DNA from: Pseudobdellovibrionaceae bacterium
GTDB lineage: Bacteria; Bdellovibrionota; Bdellovibrionia; Bdellovibrionales; Bdellovibrionaceae
Length of the DNA stretch: 64,000 bases
Reading direction: 5' to 3'
Assembly: GCA_030158485.1 (NCBI GenBank)
Contig: JAOASS010000019.1
Span: 44,658-108,657 of the forward strand
The stretch's first letter is position 1. Each line of letters begins with the position of its first letter. This document shows, one piece after another, positions 10,189 to 18,404 of this stretch. The notes below the pieces were generated by a model. It had not been told where the DNA came from. It ran no database searches and saw only the letters and a list, made by a program, of their open reading frames with translations. The translations under genes and the position numbers were made by a program.

Positions 10189-10982
10189 CGAAACCTCTTA
10201 TAAAATTCAGTCACGACATTCCAGCGAGAGAAATTTTGTTGAAAAGCTTTTGAGTCTTCAAGCTGGGACGATTGAAACACGGTCGGGGGGAATTTTTTAA
10301 CCATCGAGACTGAAAGTGTATTTATTTTTACTTTTTGATCAGCCCACGTCAGGCTTTTGACCATCGGGTAATTCAGACCTTTTTGAAAAACTTGAAAGTT
10401 GTGAGCAGTTAACTCAGCGTCTTCTGAAAAACGTACTTTTTTTACAACAAAAAGATCTTGTTCAATCCAGATGTAAGGTGAAGACCCCTGGGATCCTTCT
10501 TCGCTGGGCTTTCCAATTCCAAAATTAATAACTCCTTGCGATCTATTCAGTCTCGATAACTCAAGATGACCTTGTGTTGAATTTAAAACACCCAAAAGAT
10601 TGAGATGCTGAATAAATGAGTCAACTTTTCTAAAATGAAAAAATTTTTCTGCTAACTCTGGTGGAACTTTCACAGATTCTTTTGAGTTTCCCAATAAAAT
10701 ATATTTCATTCCCCCAACATAAAGCACGGTCAATTTTGGCAGAAGAGTGCCGGGCGGTGTAGCAACGAGGGGAGTCACGGTCAGCTTCATCGTTCGGTCA
10801 TTTTCAATAGACCAAGTTTCCTTAAGAGTCGGAATGTCAGGATTTGAAAAGCGAATTTCGTTTTCAATTTGATAAGAACTTGTTCCGGAGTTTTGAACCG
10901 TTTTTTCAAGAATGACTCTTGTGGGCGGAACGTAAGCGTAAGTTTGAAAAGTATAGATTGCTATCAACACAATTAATTTCAT
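10185..10982 (-). CDS. Secreted protein of unknown function between galU and priA
   Basis: The product has 265 residues. The ATG at 10982 is preceded by GGTTGGGG and overlaps the galU stop codon as ATGA, so I prefer it to the TTG 9 bases upstream. A signal peptide (MKLIVLIAIYTFQTYAY) is clear. The mature protein is rich in beta-strand-like stretches, with no motif I know. Translational coupling to both galU and priA is likely because both junctions overlap. No function is proposed. Confidence 0.7.
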   Translation of the reverse strand: MKLIVLIAIYTFQTYAYVPPTRVILEKTVQNSGTSSYQIENEIRFSNPDIPTLKETWSIENDRTMKLTVTPLVATPPGTLLPKLTVLYVGGMKYILLGNSKESVKVPPELAEKFFHFRKVDSFIQHLNLLGVLNSTQGHLELSRLNRSQGVINFGIGKPSEEGSQGSSPYIWIEQDLFVVKKVRFSEDAELTAHNFQVFQKGLNYPMVKSLTWADQKVKINTLSVSMVKKFPPTVFQSSQLEDSKAFQQNFSRWNVVTEFYKRFR

Positions 10983-11866
10983 TTTCCCCAACCTTTTACT
11001 AATTCAATTAAATAATTTCTGAACTGGATTTCAAGTTCAGGGTTCATTAAGGCAAGCTCAACAGAGGCTTTAAGATAACCAAGCTTATCGCCAGCATCGA
11101 ATCTTTTAGTTGTAAAAGTCAGAGCTTCCATTCCTTTGTGGGAAATCAAACTTTTCATGGAATCTGTAAGTTGAATTTCACCATTCAGCCCGGGTTGTGC
11201 ATTTTTGATTTCTTCAAAAATCTGCGAATCAAACACGTAGCGACCCGGCATCGCCATTCTACTTTTAATATCTTTGGGGTCAGGCTTTTCAATAACGGAT
11301 AAAACTTTGTAACGGCAACCTGAAATTTTTTGGACTTCTGCTATTCCATACTTGGACACATCTTGATCAGGCACTTCCATGATTGAAATAGAAGAAAGTT
11401 GAGTCTCTGAAAAGTTTTCGACAAGCTGTGAAGTGACGGACTTCTGACCATTTTGGCTGATCGTGATTTCATCGCCCAGAAGAACAGCAAAAGGTTCATC
11501 ACCGACGACTGACTTTCCACAGTAAACAGCGTGACCAAGACCTAAAGCTTGTTTTTGTCTGATACTGATAATATTCGCCATATTTCGTATTTTTGTGAGC
11601 CTATCAAGCAGATTCAGATTCCCAGCGCGTGCGAGTTTATCTTCGAGCTCGTAAGAAGTATCAAAGAAATCTTCGATTGCATGTTTGCCACGACCCGCAA
11701 TGAGAATAATATCTTCTATTCCGGCTTCAACAGCTTCTTCAACTACATACAGAATCGTCGGAGCATCGACAAGCGTCAGCATTTCCTTAGGAACTGTTTT
11801 TGTAGCGGGAAGAAACCGTGTACCTAGACCTGCGGCTGGAATAATGGCTTTTTTTACATGTGACAT
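10979..11866 (-). CDS. galU: UTP-glucose-1-phosphate uridylyltransferase
   Basis: Makes UDP-glucose from UTP and glucose 1-phosphate, the precursor of many surface glycans. The 295-residue protein begins with the nucleotidyltransferase motif IPAAGLGTRFLPATKTVPKE and shows LGLGHAVYCGK and FAVLLGDEIT, all typical of GalU. I chose the ATG at 11866 (MSHVKKA), which fits the family start; the frame also opens at 11890, which has no better ribosome binding site. It is divergent from the large lipoprotein gene, about 100 bases away. Confidence 0.95.
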   Translation of the reverse strand: MSHVKKAIIPAAGLGTRFLPATKTVPKEMLTLVDAPTILYVVEEAVEAGIEDIILIAGRGKHAIEDFFDTSYELEDKLARAGNLNLLDRLTKIRNMANIISIRQKQALGLGHAVYCGKSVVGDEPFAVLLGDEITISQNGQKSVTSQLVENFSETQLSSISIMEVPDQDVSKYGIAEVQKISGCRYKVLSVIEKPDPKDIKSRMAMPGRYVFDSQIFEEIKNAQPGLNGEIQLTDSMKSLISHKGMEALTFTTKRFDAGDKLGYLKASVELALMNPELEIQFRNYLIELVKGWGK

Positions 11867-11963
11867 ACTCTTTTTTCTCAAACGTTTCATTTTAAGACAA
11901 GTAACAGATTGTTGGCCGTGCTGCGGCCAACTGTGTTAACGTTAAAGAACGGGGGGTCTGATC

Positions 11964-13343
11964 GTGAACAAGCGTTTTGTTGCTTTGCTTACAGGCACAA
12001 CTCTTATTCTTATGACTTTTCAAAATTGTGGAAGATCTGGTTTCCAAACAGTTGACGAAGGTGATCTGCTAAGTTCGAGCTTAAGCGGTTCGAACCCTTC
12101 TGGTAAAGCTTCTGCACCCATTGCTTTTGATGTCGGTCTTGATTCAATTACTTACAATTCTTGCGTTCCAACAATTAAAACAGCGGCCAGCTATTTCACG
12201 ATCAAAACTACAGCAACGGGTCTTCGTGGCGGGGCGCGTTTGACGAGTGAATTCTTAAATTCAGCAGCAACTACTTTGCGTCCCATTCTTGGCAACGCCC
12301 AGGTCGCAGATGTTCAATATAAAGAATTAATTGAGCAATCTAATTCAGGACTAGTTGCTCAGGTTGCTCTGAGGTCAGCGACAGATTTTCGCGCTGCCTA
12401 CACGGGTACGACTCAGGGCGGAGTTTGGGGATCATTTGATTATTTAACTGATGATTCTTGGATGACTCCAGTTGTTGCTTCAGCCCGACGAGCTTCAAAT
12501 GCTTGGGTCGGTTATTCGAATCGAGCACCCATGAATAAAGCTCGCCTTGATTTTAATTTTAATCAAGATTTTCCCAATAGTGATTACTGGAGCTCTCTTT
12601 TAAGTGGCCAAGCATTTCGTTCGTGTGCGGCTCAAGGTTGTCAAGGTTACGGTCAATTTCATATTGCTGTGGGTTTTTCTGAAGACGGTGATAAGAATTT
12701 AATTAGAAGTCCGACGGCGTATAATTCAGTGCAATCAAAAGCTGTTGGTCGTGGTTATCAAATGCAATTTGGCTATGCTAATAACTCTTCAGTAGCGGGC
12801 TTGAGAGTTGTGAAAAACATTAATGAATACAATATGGCAACCGGGACTCCAATTATAGAAGGTAACTCTGCTACTCAATGGAGATGTACTGAAATACCTA
12901 TTATGAGCGCTAATCAGCGGGGTCTAGCGTCTGCTTTGCAAACTTCTGCTGTTGACGGGCGATATGACGTATCAAACTCAAATCGGTTCTTATGCAATCC
13001 GATGTCAGGTAGTTTTGCGACTTCTTCTTTTTCTCAGCTTAATATAGCAAAAATTCGAGAAATTCTTCCGCCAAGTCAGTGGCAACTGGGATATCAAAAT
13101 ACAGCGGCAGGAAGTCGACTTTGTGTCGTGCCAGTTGGTATGGATTGTTATCCTAGTAACGAAACTTTCCCAAACTATGATCCCGTAACGGGCAGCTCAA
13201 GACCTTATCCCTACTATGTTGAGTATGATTCATCAAAACGATGCATTAACGAAGATAATATGTCGACGGAGCTGACTCGAGTCGATGCGACGGCTTTGAA
13301 TGCTGTTTGTGCTCACTATATTACGGTCTGCACCAAACAGTAG
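11964..13343 (+). CDS. Large predicted lipoprotein of unknown function
   Basis: The 459-residue product starts at a GTG with GGGGGGT just upstream. The N-terminus is a lipoprotein signal: MNKRFVALLTGTTLILMTFQ then NCGRSGF, so acylation at Cys22 is likely. The rest is Ser, Asn and aromatic rich with several cysteines (for example RSCAAQGCQGYGQFH and a C-terminal ICTKQ-like end), which suggests disulfides in an extracytoplasmic protein. I recognise no enzyme motif. The next gene on the strand is a predicted barrel 45 bases on; the two may be cotranscribed. Confidence 0.65.
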   Translation: MNKRFVALLTGTTLILMTFQNCGRSGFQTVDEGDLLSSSLSGSNPSGKASAPIAFDVGLDSITYNSCVPTIKTAASYFTIKTTATGLRGGARLTSEFLNSAATTLRPILGNAQVADVQYKELIEQSNSGLVAQVALRSATDFRAAYTGTTQGGVWGSFDYLTDDSWMTPVVASARRASNAWVGYSNRAPMNKARLDFNFNQDFPNSDYWSSLLSGQAFRSCAAQGCQGYGQFHIAVGFSEDGDKNLIRSPTAYNSVQSKAVGRGYQMQFGYANNSSVAGLRVVKNINEYNMATGTPIIEGNSATQWRCTEIPIMSANQRGLASALQTSAVDGRYDVSNSNRFLCNPMSGSFATSSFSQLNIAKIREILPPSQWQLGYQNTAAGSRLCVVPVGMDCYPSNETFPNYDPVTGSSRPYPYYVEYDSSKRCINEDNMSTELTRVDATALNAVCAHYITVCTKQ

Positions 13344-13388
13344 TTCCTGATTGTCACAATCAATATTAAAGAGAGATGATTTCCTTCT

Positions 13389-14198
13389 ATGAAAAAGTCA
13401 TTTCTTATTTCAATTCTTTCCATTTTATTAAGCAGCATTCATGTCCAGGGCAATGTTCCTAAAAGTTCAGTTTCTGCTGCTGCCGGCGGCGGTGGAGCCG
13501 CTTCCGTCGAAGCGGGCGAATCGAGTTTTATGAATCCGGCCAGCATACCACACTTAAAAGGACGCTATTTTTACTCGAGTTTTCAAAAGAACTTATTTGC
13601 CTTGAGCTTAATTGAAAATGATAAACAGTCGGCCGTTCCAGGGTCTTTTGGTTATTTTGCTGATGATGACTTGCAAATGTTTTCACTGAGTTTAGCCGAT
13701 TTTATTCTTGAAAGAGTTTCGATGGGACTTTCTTTAACCTATTGGCAAGCTGAGTTTAACCCACAAGAAAAAAGGCAAACCAGTATCAATGCCAACGCGG
13801 GACTTCTTTGGACTCCATTTAAAGATTTCGGTGTTGGATTTGCTGCTGAAAATATGTTTTCTCCGAATGAAGAGTTCAAGCAAAATAGTAAACTGATTCC
13901 AACTTCCAGATTGGGTCTGAATTATCTTTATACGGAATGGTTCCGCTGGAGACTTGATTTTGTGACTTTAACAAATAATCGATGGGATAATTGGATTCCC
14001 CAGGCTGGTTTTGAATCTTATGCGAGTAAATGGTTCATTCTGCGAGTTGGAGTCAGTCGTCGTCCCCAATTAAAAGAATCTTGGTCGGCAGGCTTTGGAC
14101 TCGATTTGCCGCGATTTAAGGTGGATTATGCTTCCCAGTGGCATGTTGATGGTGGAAATGAACAACGCCATTCCGTTGACTTGGGTGTACCTTTTTGA
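13389..14198 (+). CDS. Predicted outer-membrane beta-barrel protein
   Basis: The 269-residue protein has a signal peptide (MKKSFLISILSILLSSIHVQG), followed by an Ala/Gly stretch and a SSFMNPASIPHLKG segment. That segment resembles the start of PorV/TraF-like and FadL-like barrel proteins, where 'NPA' marks the plug region. The body consists of alternating hydrophobic strands ending in an aromatic C-terminal residue (LGVPF), as outer-membrane barrels do. The substrate, if any, is unknown. Confidence 0.6.
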   Translation: MKKSFLISILSILLSSIHVQGNVPKSSVSAAAGGGGAASVEAGESSFMNPASIPHLKGRYFYSSFQKNLFALSLIENDKQSAVPGSFGYFADDDLQMFSLSLADFILERVSMGLSLTYWQAEFNPQEKRQTSINANAGLLWTPFKDFGVGFAAENMFSPNEEFKQNSKLIPTSRLGLNYLYTEWFRWRLDFVTLTNNRWDNWIPQAGFESYASKWFILRVGVSRRPQLKESWSAGFGLDLPRFKVDYASQWHVDGGNEQRHSVDLGVPF

Positions 14199-14219
14199 TA
14201 GCAATCACGTTGCTTTTTT
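14199..14219 (+). terminator. Weak intrinsic terminator after the barrel gene
   Basis: A short AGCAA/TTGCT stem with a 5-base loop is followed by a run of six T, immediately after the stop codon. The stem is short, so confidence is modest. Confidence 0.4.
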
Positions 14220-14259
14220 GAACTGACACAAGTCGTCTCGGATCCAATTGGAGGAGCTC

Positions 14260-14388
14260 ATGGCATCTAAAACACGTAAAACTAAAATTATTCGTAAGAA
14301 AAAAATCGCTCGCAAAGGCGTTAAAAGAAAAGCGGCTTTAAGAAATAAAGGGACTACTCCGACTGCAAAAACACTTTTTGCTGATTAG
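14260..14388 (+). CDS. Small, highly basic 42-residue protein
   Basis: A short gene of 42 codons that is easily missed. A near-perfect ribosome binding site (GGAGGAG) lies just ahead of the ATG. The product is strongly basic in its first 30 residues (MASKTRKTKIIRKKKIARKG, then VKRKAALRNK) and ends in a neutral tail TPTAKTLFAD. It has the charge pattern of a nucleic-acid-binding or ribosome-associated peptide. It lies alone between two larger genes; a perfect 8-bp inverted repeat (14397-14404 with 14420-14427) follows it. I do not know a named family, so the role is open. Confidence 0.7.
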   Translation: MASKTRKTKIIRKKKIARKGVKRKAALRNKGTTPTAKTLFAD

Positions 14389-14405
14389 TTTTAGTAACTT
14401 AGCCT

Positions 14406-15533
14406 TTAATTATCAGATGGGCTAAGTCCTACTTTTCTTCTTAAAAAAGCGGGCATTTCTTGAGGTCCGCCTTTTAGATTCCAATCAAAGGGTAATTCAA
14501 CCCACCCTTCTTGACCCGGGTAAAACTTCCATTGCTTCAAAGCTTTCAAGGTTTTTGCGTCAAGATTTCGGTATCCTGTGGATTTAAGCAGTTTAAATTG
14601 GTTCAAAAGACCTTCTTGGGTCACAAAGGCTTGGAAAATGACAACCCCTTTATCCCCTTTCAAGCGTTCGCTCGAGTCATAGCGTGGTTTTGGATTACCA
14701 GGCATTTGTCGCAGTTGTTCAAGGGCCCTAACTTCTGTGCTCAAATGAGCGGGACCCGCATTTTTTTCCCCCAAACCTTCTTGTGACTTTTGTGCTGCAA
14801 CTTGGGCTGAAGCCGCTTCTTTTGCTTTTGCGGCTTCAGCTGCTTGGGCTTCAGCAAATGCTTGGGCGGCCTCTTGCTCTTCTTCTTTTAAAGCATCAGT
14901 ACGAGCTTTAATTTGTGCAGCATGGACTTCGTTTTCTTGATTTATTTGTTCTGTGGCCATTTGTGCAGACTCTGCGATCTCTTTTTCGGCTTGTACGGTT
15001 TCATTTTCAATTTCTGCAGGCCCATTTTGAGTATCTTGAGACAGCTGTTCCTGTTCAATTTTGTTTAAATCTTCATCAAGATCTTCAGGCTTTAAGCTTT
15101 CAGTTGCACTAGCGGCAACAACTTGAGAGGGCTTGATTTTTTGCAAAGTCGGCCTTTTTTCAACAACAACTACTTTTTCTTCGGCAAGTGTTACTTCTTG
15201 GGGTTTATTAGAAGGGGGCTCGGTAACCTCGGGCGCGATAGTTTCTGGAGCTGAATTGGTCAAATCAGATTGTGCCGTCGCAACCTTTTCGAAAGCAGGG
15301 GCCTCTTCGGGGGCTGTTTCAAATTCCGAAACTGGAGTTGAGAAGTTGATTTCAACAATGTCTTTGTGGGTTTCCATGTTTTGAGCTTTATGGGTCAGAA
15401 CGATTGCAGCTGTTGCAAAGTGAAAAATGATTGAGGCCAGAATAAATCCACTGATTGTTTTTTTTCGAGATTGAGTTTGTGCTTCAGAATTTAAGTCACG
15501 AAATTCACGCTCGTTTTTGATATCGATGTTCAT
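14406..15533 (-). CDS. TonB-like energy transducer
   Basis: The 375-residue product spans the periplasm in TonB style. It has a cytosolic N-terminus of about 30 residues, one membrane segment (ISGFILASIIFHFATAAIVL), a long linker rich in Pro, Glu, Ala and Gln with coiled-coil character, and a C-terminal TonB domain. That domain shows GVVIFQAFVTQEG, STGYRNLDAKTL and LKQWKFYPG, the family pattern. I chose ATG 15533 because GTGGGG precedes it; the upstream TTG at 15566 lacks such a site. No exbB or exbD is nearby. Confidence 0.8.
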   Translation of the reverse strand: MNIDIKNEREFRDLNSEAQTQSRKKTISGFILASIIFHFATAAIVLTHKAQNMETHKDIVEINFSTPVSEFETAPEEAPAFEKVATAQSDLTNSAPETIAPEVTEPPSNKPQEVTLAEEKVVVVEKRPTLQKIKPSQVVAASATESLKPEDLDEDLNKIEQEQLSQDTQNGPAEIENETVQAEKEIAESAQMATEQINQENEVHAAQIKARTDALKEEEQEAAQAFAEAQAAEAAKAKEAASAQVAAQKSQEGLGEKNAGPAHLSTEVRALEQLRQMPGNPKPRYDSSERLKGDKGVVIFQAFVTQEGLLNQFKLLKSTGYRNLDAKTLKALKQWKFYPGQEGWVELPFDWNLKGGPQEMPAFLRRKVGLSPSDN

Positions 15534-15690
15534 AAAACCCCACTTACTCAAGTCTAGTCTATTCAAAAAAGGGGCCTACTCGCTGAGGTCTGAAAGTGAA
15601 TTCAATTGACCTAGGTAGACATGGGTTGAAAAATCTTCCAGTTTGTCTTCTCCTTAGGCACAATACAGATTCTATAAATCGAGGTCTGAA

Positions 15691-16365
15691 GTGGCATTAG
15701 TAAAGTTATCAGGAGTCAAAAAATCATACAAACTAGGTGAAACGTTGGTTCCCGCCTTGCGAGGAATTGATTTAGAAATTAGAGCCGGAGAATTTACGAG
15801 CGTCATTGGTGCATCGGGGTCTGGAAAAAGCACACTTCTGAATCTTGTAGGCTGTCTTGATCAGCCAACGGAAGGATCAATTCAAATTTCAGGAGCCGAA
15901 GTCACAGAAATGAACGAGACCCAGCAATGTGATTTAAGAAACGAAAAGATTGGTTTTATTTTTCAATCATTCAATTTAGTTCCTGTTTTGAATGTTTGGG
16001 AAAATATTGAATTACCACTTTTGGTGAAAGCTAAATTGTCTTTAGATGAAAGAAAAAAACGTGTAGCTTCTGTTATAAGCGCAGTGGGTTTAGATTCTTT
16101 TATAGAACACAAACCAGATCAATTATCTGGCGGACAACGCCAGCGCGTTGCAATCGCAAGAGCTTTAGTGACAAAACCTTCATTAGTTTTAGCCGACGAA
16201 CCAACGGCCAATTTAGATTCTAAGACAGCCCATATGATTTTAGATTTGATGGCGGATTTAAATAAAACTCAAAATGTGACTTTTTTGTTTTGTTCACATG
16301 ATGAAAAATTAATTGGCCGAGTAGGGCGAATTGTCAGAATTCAAGACGGAGTTATCGTCGAATGA
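15691..16365 (+). CDS. ABC transporter ATP-binding protein (LolD/MacB type)
   Basis: Energises the two FtsX-like permeases encoded downstream. The 224-residue protein has Walker A GASGSGKST near residue 40, the Q loop FIFQSFNLVP, the signature LSGGQRQRVAIARAL, and Walker B VLADEPTANLDS, all in the LolD/MacB/FtsE pattern. It begins at GTG 15691 with GAGG upstream. It overlaps the following permease gene by 4 bases (ATGA), so this is one operon with 16362-19726. Confidence 0.92.
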   Translation: MALVKLSGVKKSYKLGETLVPALRGIDLEIRAGEFTSVIGASGSGKSTLLNLVGCLDQPTEGSIQISGAEVTEMNETQQCDLRNEKIGFIFQSFNLVPVLNVWENIELPLLVKAKLSLDERKKRVASVISAVGLDSFIEHKPDQLSGGQRQRVAIARALVTKPSLVLADEPTANLDSKTAHMILDLMADLNKTQNVTFLFCSHDEKLIGRVGRIVRIQDGVIVE

Positions 16366-17660
16366 TGTGGACAATGGCTTTTCGAAATTTATTCCGCAAT
16401 AAGCGCAGAACAGCGGCGACCGGTGCGGCCGTTATGGCGGGCTTTATTGGCCTAACACTTTTGGGCGGATATATTTATTGTGTCGAACGGGGTTTGCGGG
16501 CGAATTCTATCTATTTGATGAACAAAGGACACGTCACCATTTTTAAAAAAGAAGGCTTACAAAGATATGCAACGAAACCTTCTTTGTATGAGCTCACACC
16601 GGCCGATCAAAATTTAGTTCAAGAACAACTTAAAAAATATTCTGAAAATATTGATTGGACGGGCACGGCCTTGACAGGCTCTGGACTTATTAGCAATGGG
16701 GTCAAATCAGTCCCATTCATGGCTGTTGGAGTAGATCTTCAAACGCTCGATAAAAGTTTAACTCATCCAACAGTTCAAGAATGGGCAAAAGATTTTTTAA
16801 CTCAAGACAGTTTGAATTTTGTTAAAGCGATCAAAGAAAATCCTGATTCGATTTCAATTACAGCTAGGCTTGGGGCCCTTATAAGTCGCCAAATTCCATT
16901 TGAGAACCTACCGGCCGAACAAAAAACGGTCCAGCTTGCTGGAATGAATCTTTATGGTGATTTAAATGCTGTCGACGCGAACATAGCAGTTAGTCATACA
17001 ACGGGATCCGACATGATGGAAGATGCAGGTTTGCTTGCGCCATTTGAGCTTTTACAAAATTTATACAGCACAGACGGTGCCCACTACATGATGATCTATC
17101 TTAAAGATGAAAGTAAAATAACAAAAATGGTCAGTGAATTGAATGAAACATTTAAAAACCAGTCATTACCTTTTGATGCTTATCCTTTCGATGATCCAGG
17201 AATTTCACCAAACTATGTTGGCTCAATGGGTTTTCTGTATGCGATGGCCGGTTTTTTTGTATTTTTAATTTGCGGAGCTGTTGCTTTATCAATTGTTAAT
17301 TCTTTGACAATGGGAATTTTAGAACGAACTCGCGAAATTGGGACATTCAGAGCCATCGGCTATATGCCAAAGCAAATTTCTTGGATGATGACACAAGAAG
17401 CACTTTGGCTTTGTGTTCTAAGTGGAGTTTTGGGAATAGTTCTAGCTGCAATAATCGTTGTCATCGTGAACGGTCTCTATATTACATTTTCTCCGCCAGG
17501 AGTTGCCGCAGCTGTTCAGTTTACGCTGTCAATTAATGGGACTCTTGTCGCGCTTATTTCATGTATTTTCTTATTATTAGTTGGAACAACTTCCTACTTA
17601 GTGACTCATTTTAAATTGAAGATGAAAATTGTCGATCTCTTATCAGATTCGGGGGCTTAA
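16362..17660 (+). CDS. FtsX/LolE-like ABC transporter permease
   Basis: The 432-residue protein has the MacB/LolE layout: an N-terminal amphipathic start (MAFRNLFRNKRRTAAT) and first membrane segment, a large periplasmic domain of about 230 residues, then three C-terminal membrane segments. The cytosolic loop carries LERTREIGTFRAIGYMPKQI, the conserved coupling motif of FtsX-type permeases. It is coupled to the ATPase gene upstream, and its stop codon abuts the LolA-like gene's GTG start. Confidence 0.88.
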   Translation: MMWTMAFRNLFRNKRRTAATGAAVMAGFIGLTLLGGYIYCVERGLRANSIYLMNKGHVTIFKKEGLQRYATKPSLYELTPADQNLVQEQLKKYSENIDWTGTALTGSGLISNGVKSVPFMAVGVDLQTLDKSLTHPTVQEWAKDFLTQDSLNFVKAIKENPDSISITARLGALISRQIPFENLPAEQKTVQLAGMNLYGDLNAVDANIAVSHTTGSDMMEDAGLLAPFELLQNLYSTDGAHYMMIYLKDESKITKMVSELNETFKNQSLPFDAYPFDDPGISPNYVGSMGFLYAMAGFFVFLICGAVALSIVNSLTMGILERTREIGTFRAIGYMPKQISWMMTQEALWLCVLSGVLGIVLAAIIVVIVNGLYITFSPPGVAAAVQFTLSINGTLVALISCIFLLLVGTTSYLVTHFKLKMKIVDLLSDSGA

Positions 17661-18404
17661 GTGTCAAAAAATATAGTTTTAAAAATTCTTTTTTCTTCTT
17701 TCTTTTTCGCAGTTTGTTTTGCTCAGGCTCAAGTTGAAATGGAGCTATTAAAGGCTTCCGATAAAGCTCGAGGCAGTTTAGAAAAGGGCCTAACTTGGGA
17801 AAGTGAAGTGACGACTGTAGAAGATGGTGAATCAACTATTCGAAAATTTAAAGTGAAAGCGACAGGCGTTGACGCCAATGTAGAAGCCCTTGAGCCCGCG
17901 CGCAATAAAGGCGAAATCTATCTTTTCAATGATCGGACAATGTGGTTTTTCAAGCCATCACTTAAAAAACCCGTCGCGATATCTTCCCGACAAAAGTTAA
18001 CGGGTCAGGCGGCAATTGGCGACATTGCTTCGACTCATTATGCTCGGGATTATAATCCTAAAATTGAAAGAATTGAGAAAATAAATGGCGAAAAAGTGTA
18101 TGTACTGATGCTGAAGGCAAAAGCCAACAATCTGACTTACGATAAAATTCGTTATTGGATTTCAGATGTTTCTAAAAAAGCAATTAAAGCAGAGTTTTTA
18201 ACTTTACAAGGCAAGCCTTTTAAGCGAGCTACTTTGGAATATAATAACAAAGTTTCATCTAATGGAAAAATGGTCGACTTCGTTAGTAAGATGGAAATCG
18301 TGGATGCAAAATTTAAAAATAATAAATCAATTTTGCGCTACATTAATCCGAAGATGGAAGAACACAATAAAACTCTTTTTAACATTAATAACTTAAAACG
18401 ATGA
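17661..18404 (+). CDS. LolA-like outer-membrane lipoprotein-sorting protein
   Basis: The 247-residue protein starts with GTG directly after the previous stop. A signal peptide (MSKNIVLKILFSSFFFAVCFAQAQ) exports it. The mature part resembles the LolA-like 'outer membrane lipoprotein-sorting' family: SEVTTVEDGES, then WFFKPSLKKPVAIS and NGEKVYVLMLKAKANN, repeating beta strands that form an open half-barrel. In this family the protein takes substrate from an FtsX-type permease. Its place between two such permeases fits. It overlaps the next gene by 4 bases. Confidence 0.75.
   Translation: MSKNIVLKILFSSFFFAVCFAQAQVEMELLKASDKARGSLEKGLTWESEVTTVEDGESTIRKFKVKATGVDANVEALEPARNKGEIYLFNDRTMWFFKPSLKKPVAISSRQKLTGQAAIGDIASTHYARDYNPKIERIEKINGEKVYVLMLKAKANNLTYDKIRYWISDVSKKAIKAEFLTLQGKPFKRATLEYNNKVSSNGKMVDFVSKMEIVDAKFKNNKSILRYINPKMEEHNKTLFNINNLKR

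Noticed and set aside
14397..14427. Inverted repeat ACTTAGCC/GGCTAAGT after the small basic gene as a terminator
   Set aside because: The stem is perfect but the loop is 15 bases and no T run follows on either strand; it also covers the end of the TonB-like gene. Kept only as a remark.
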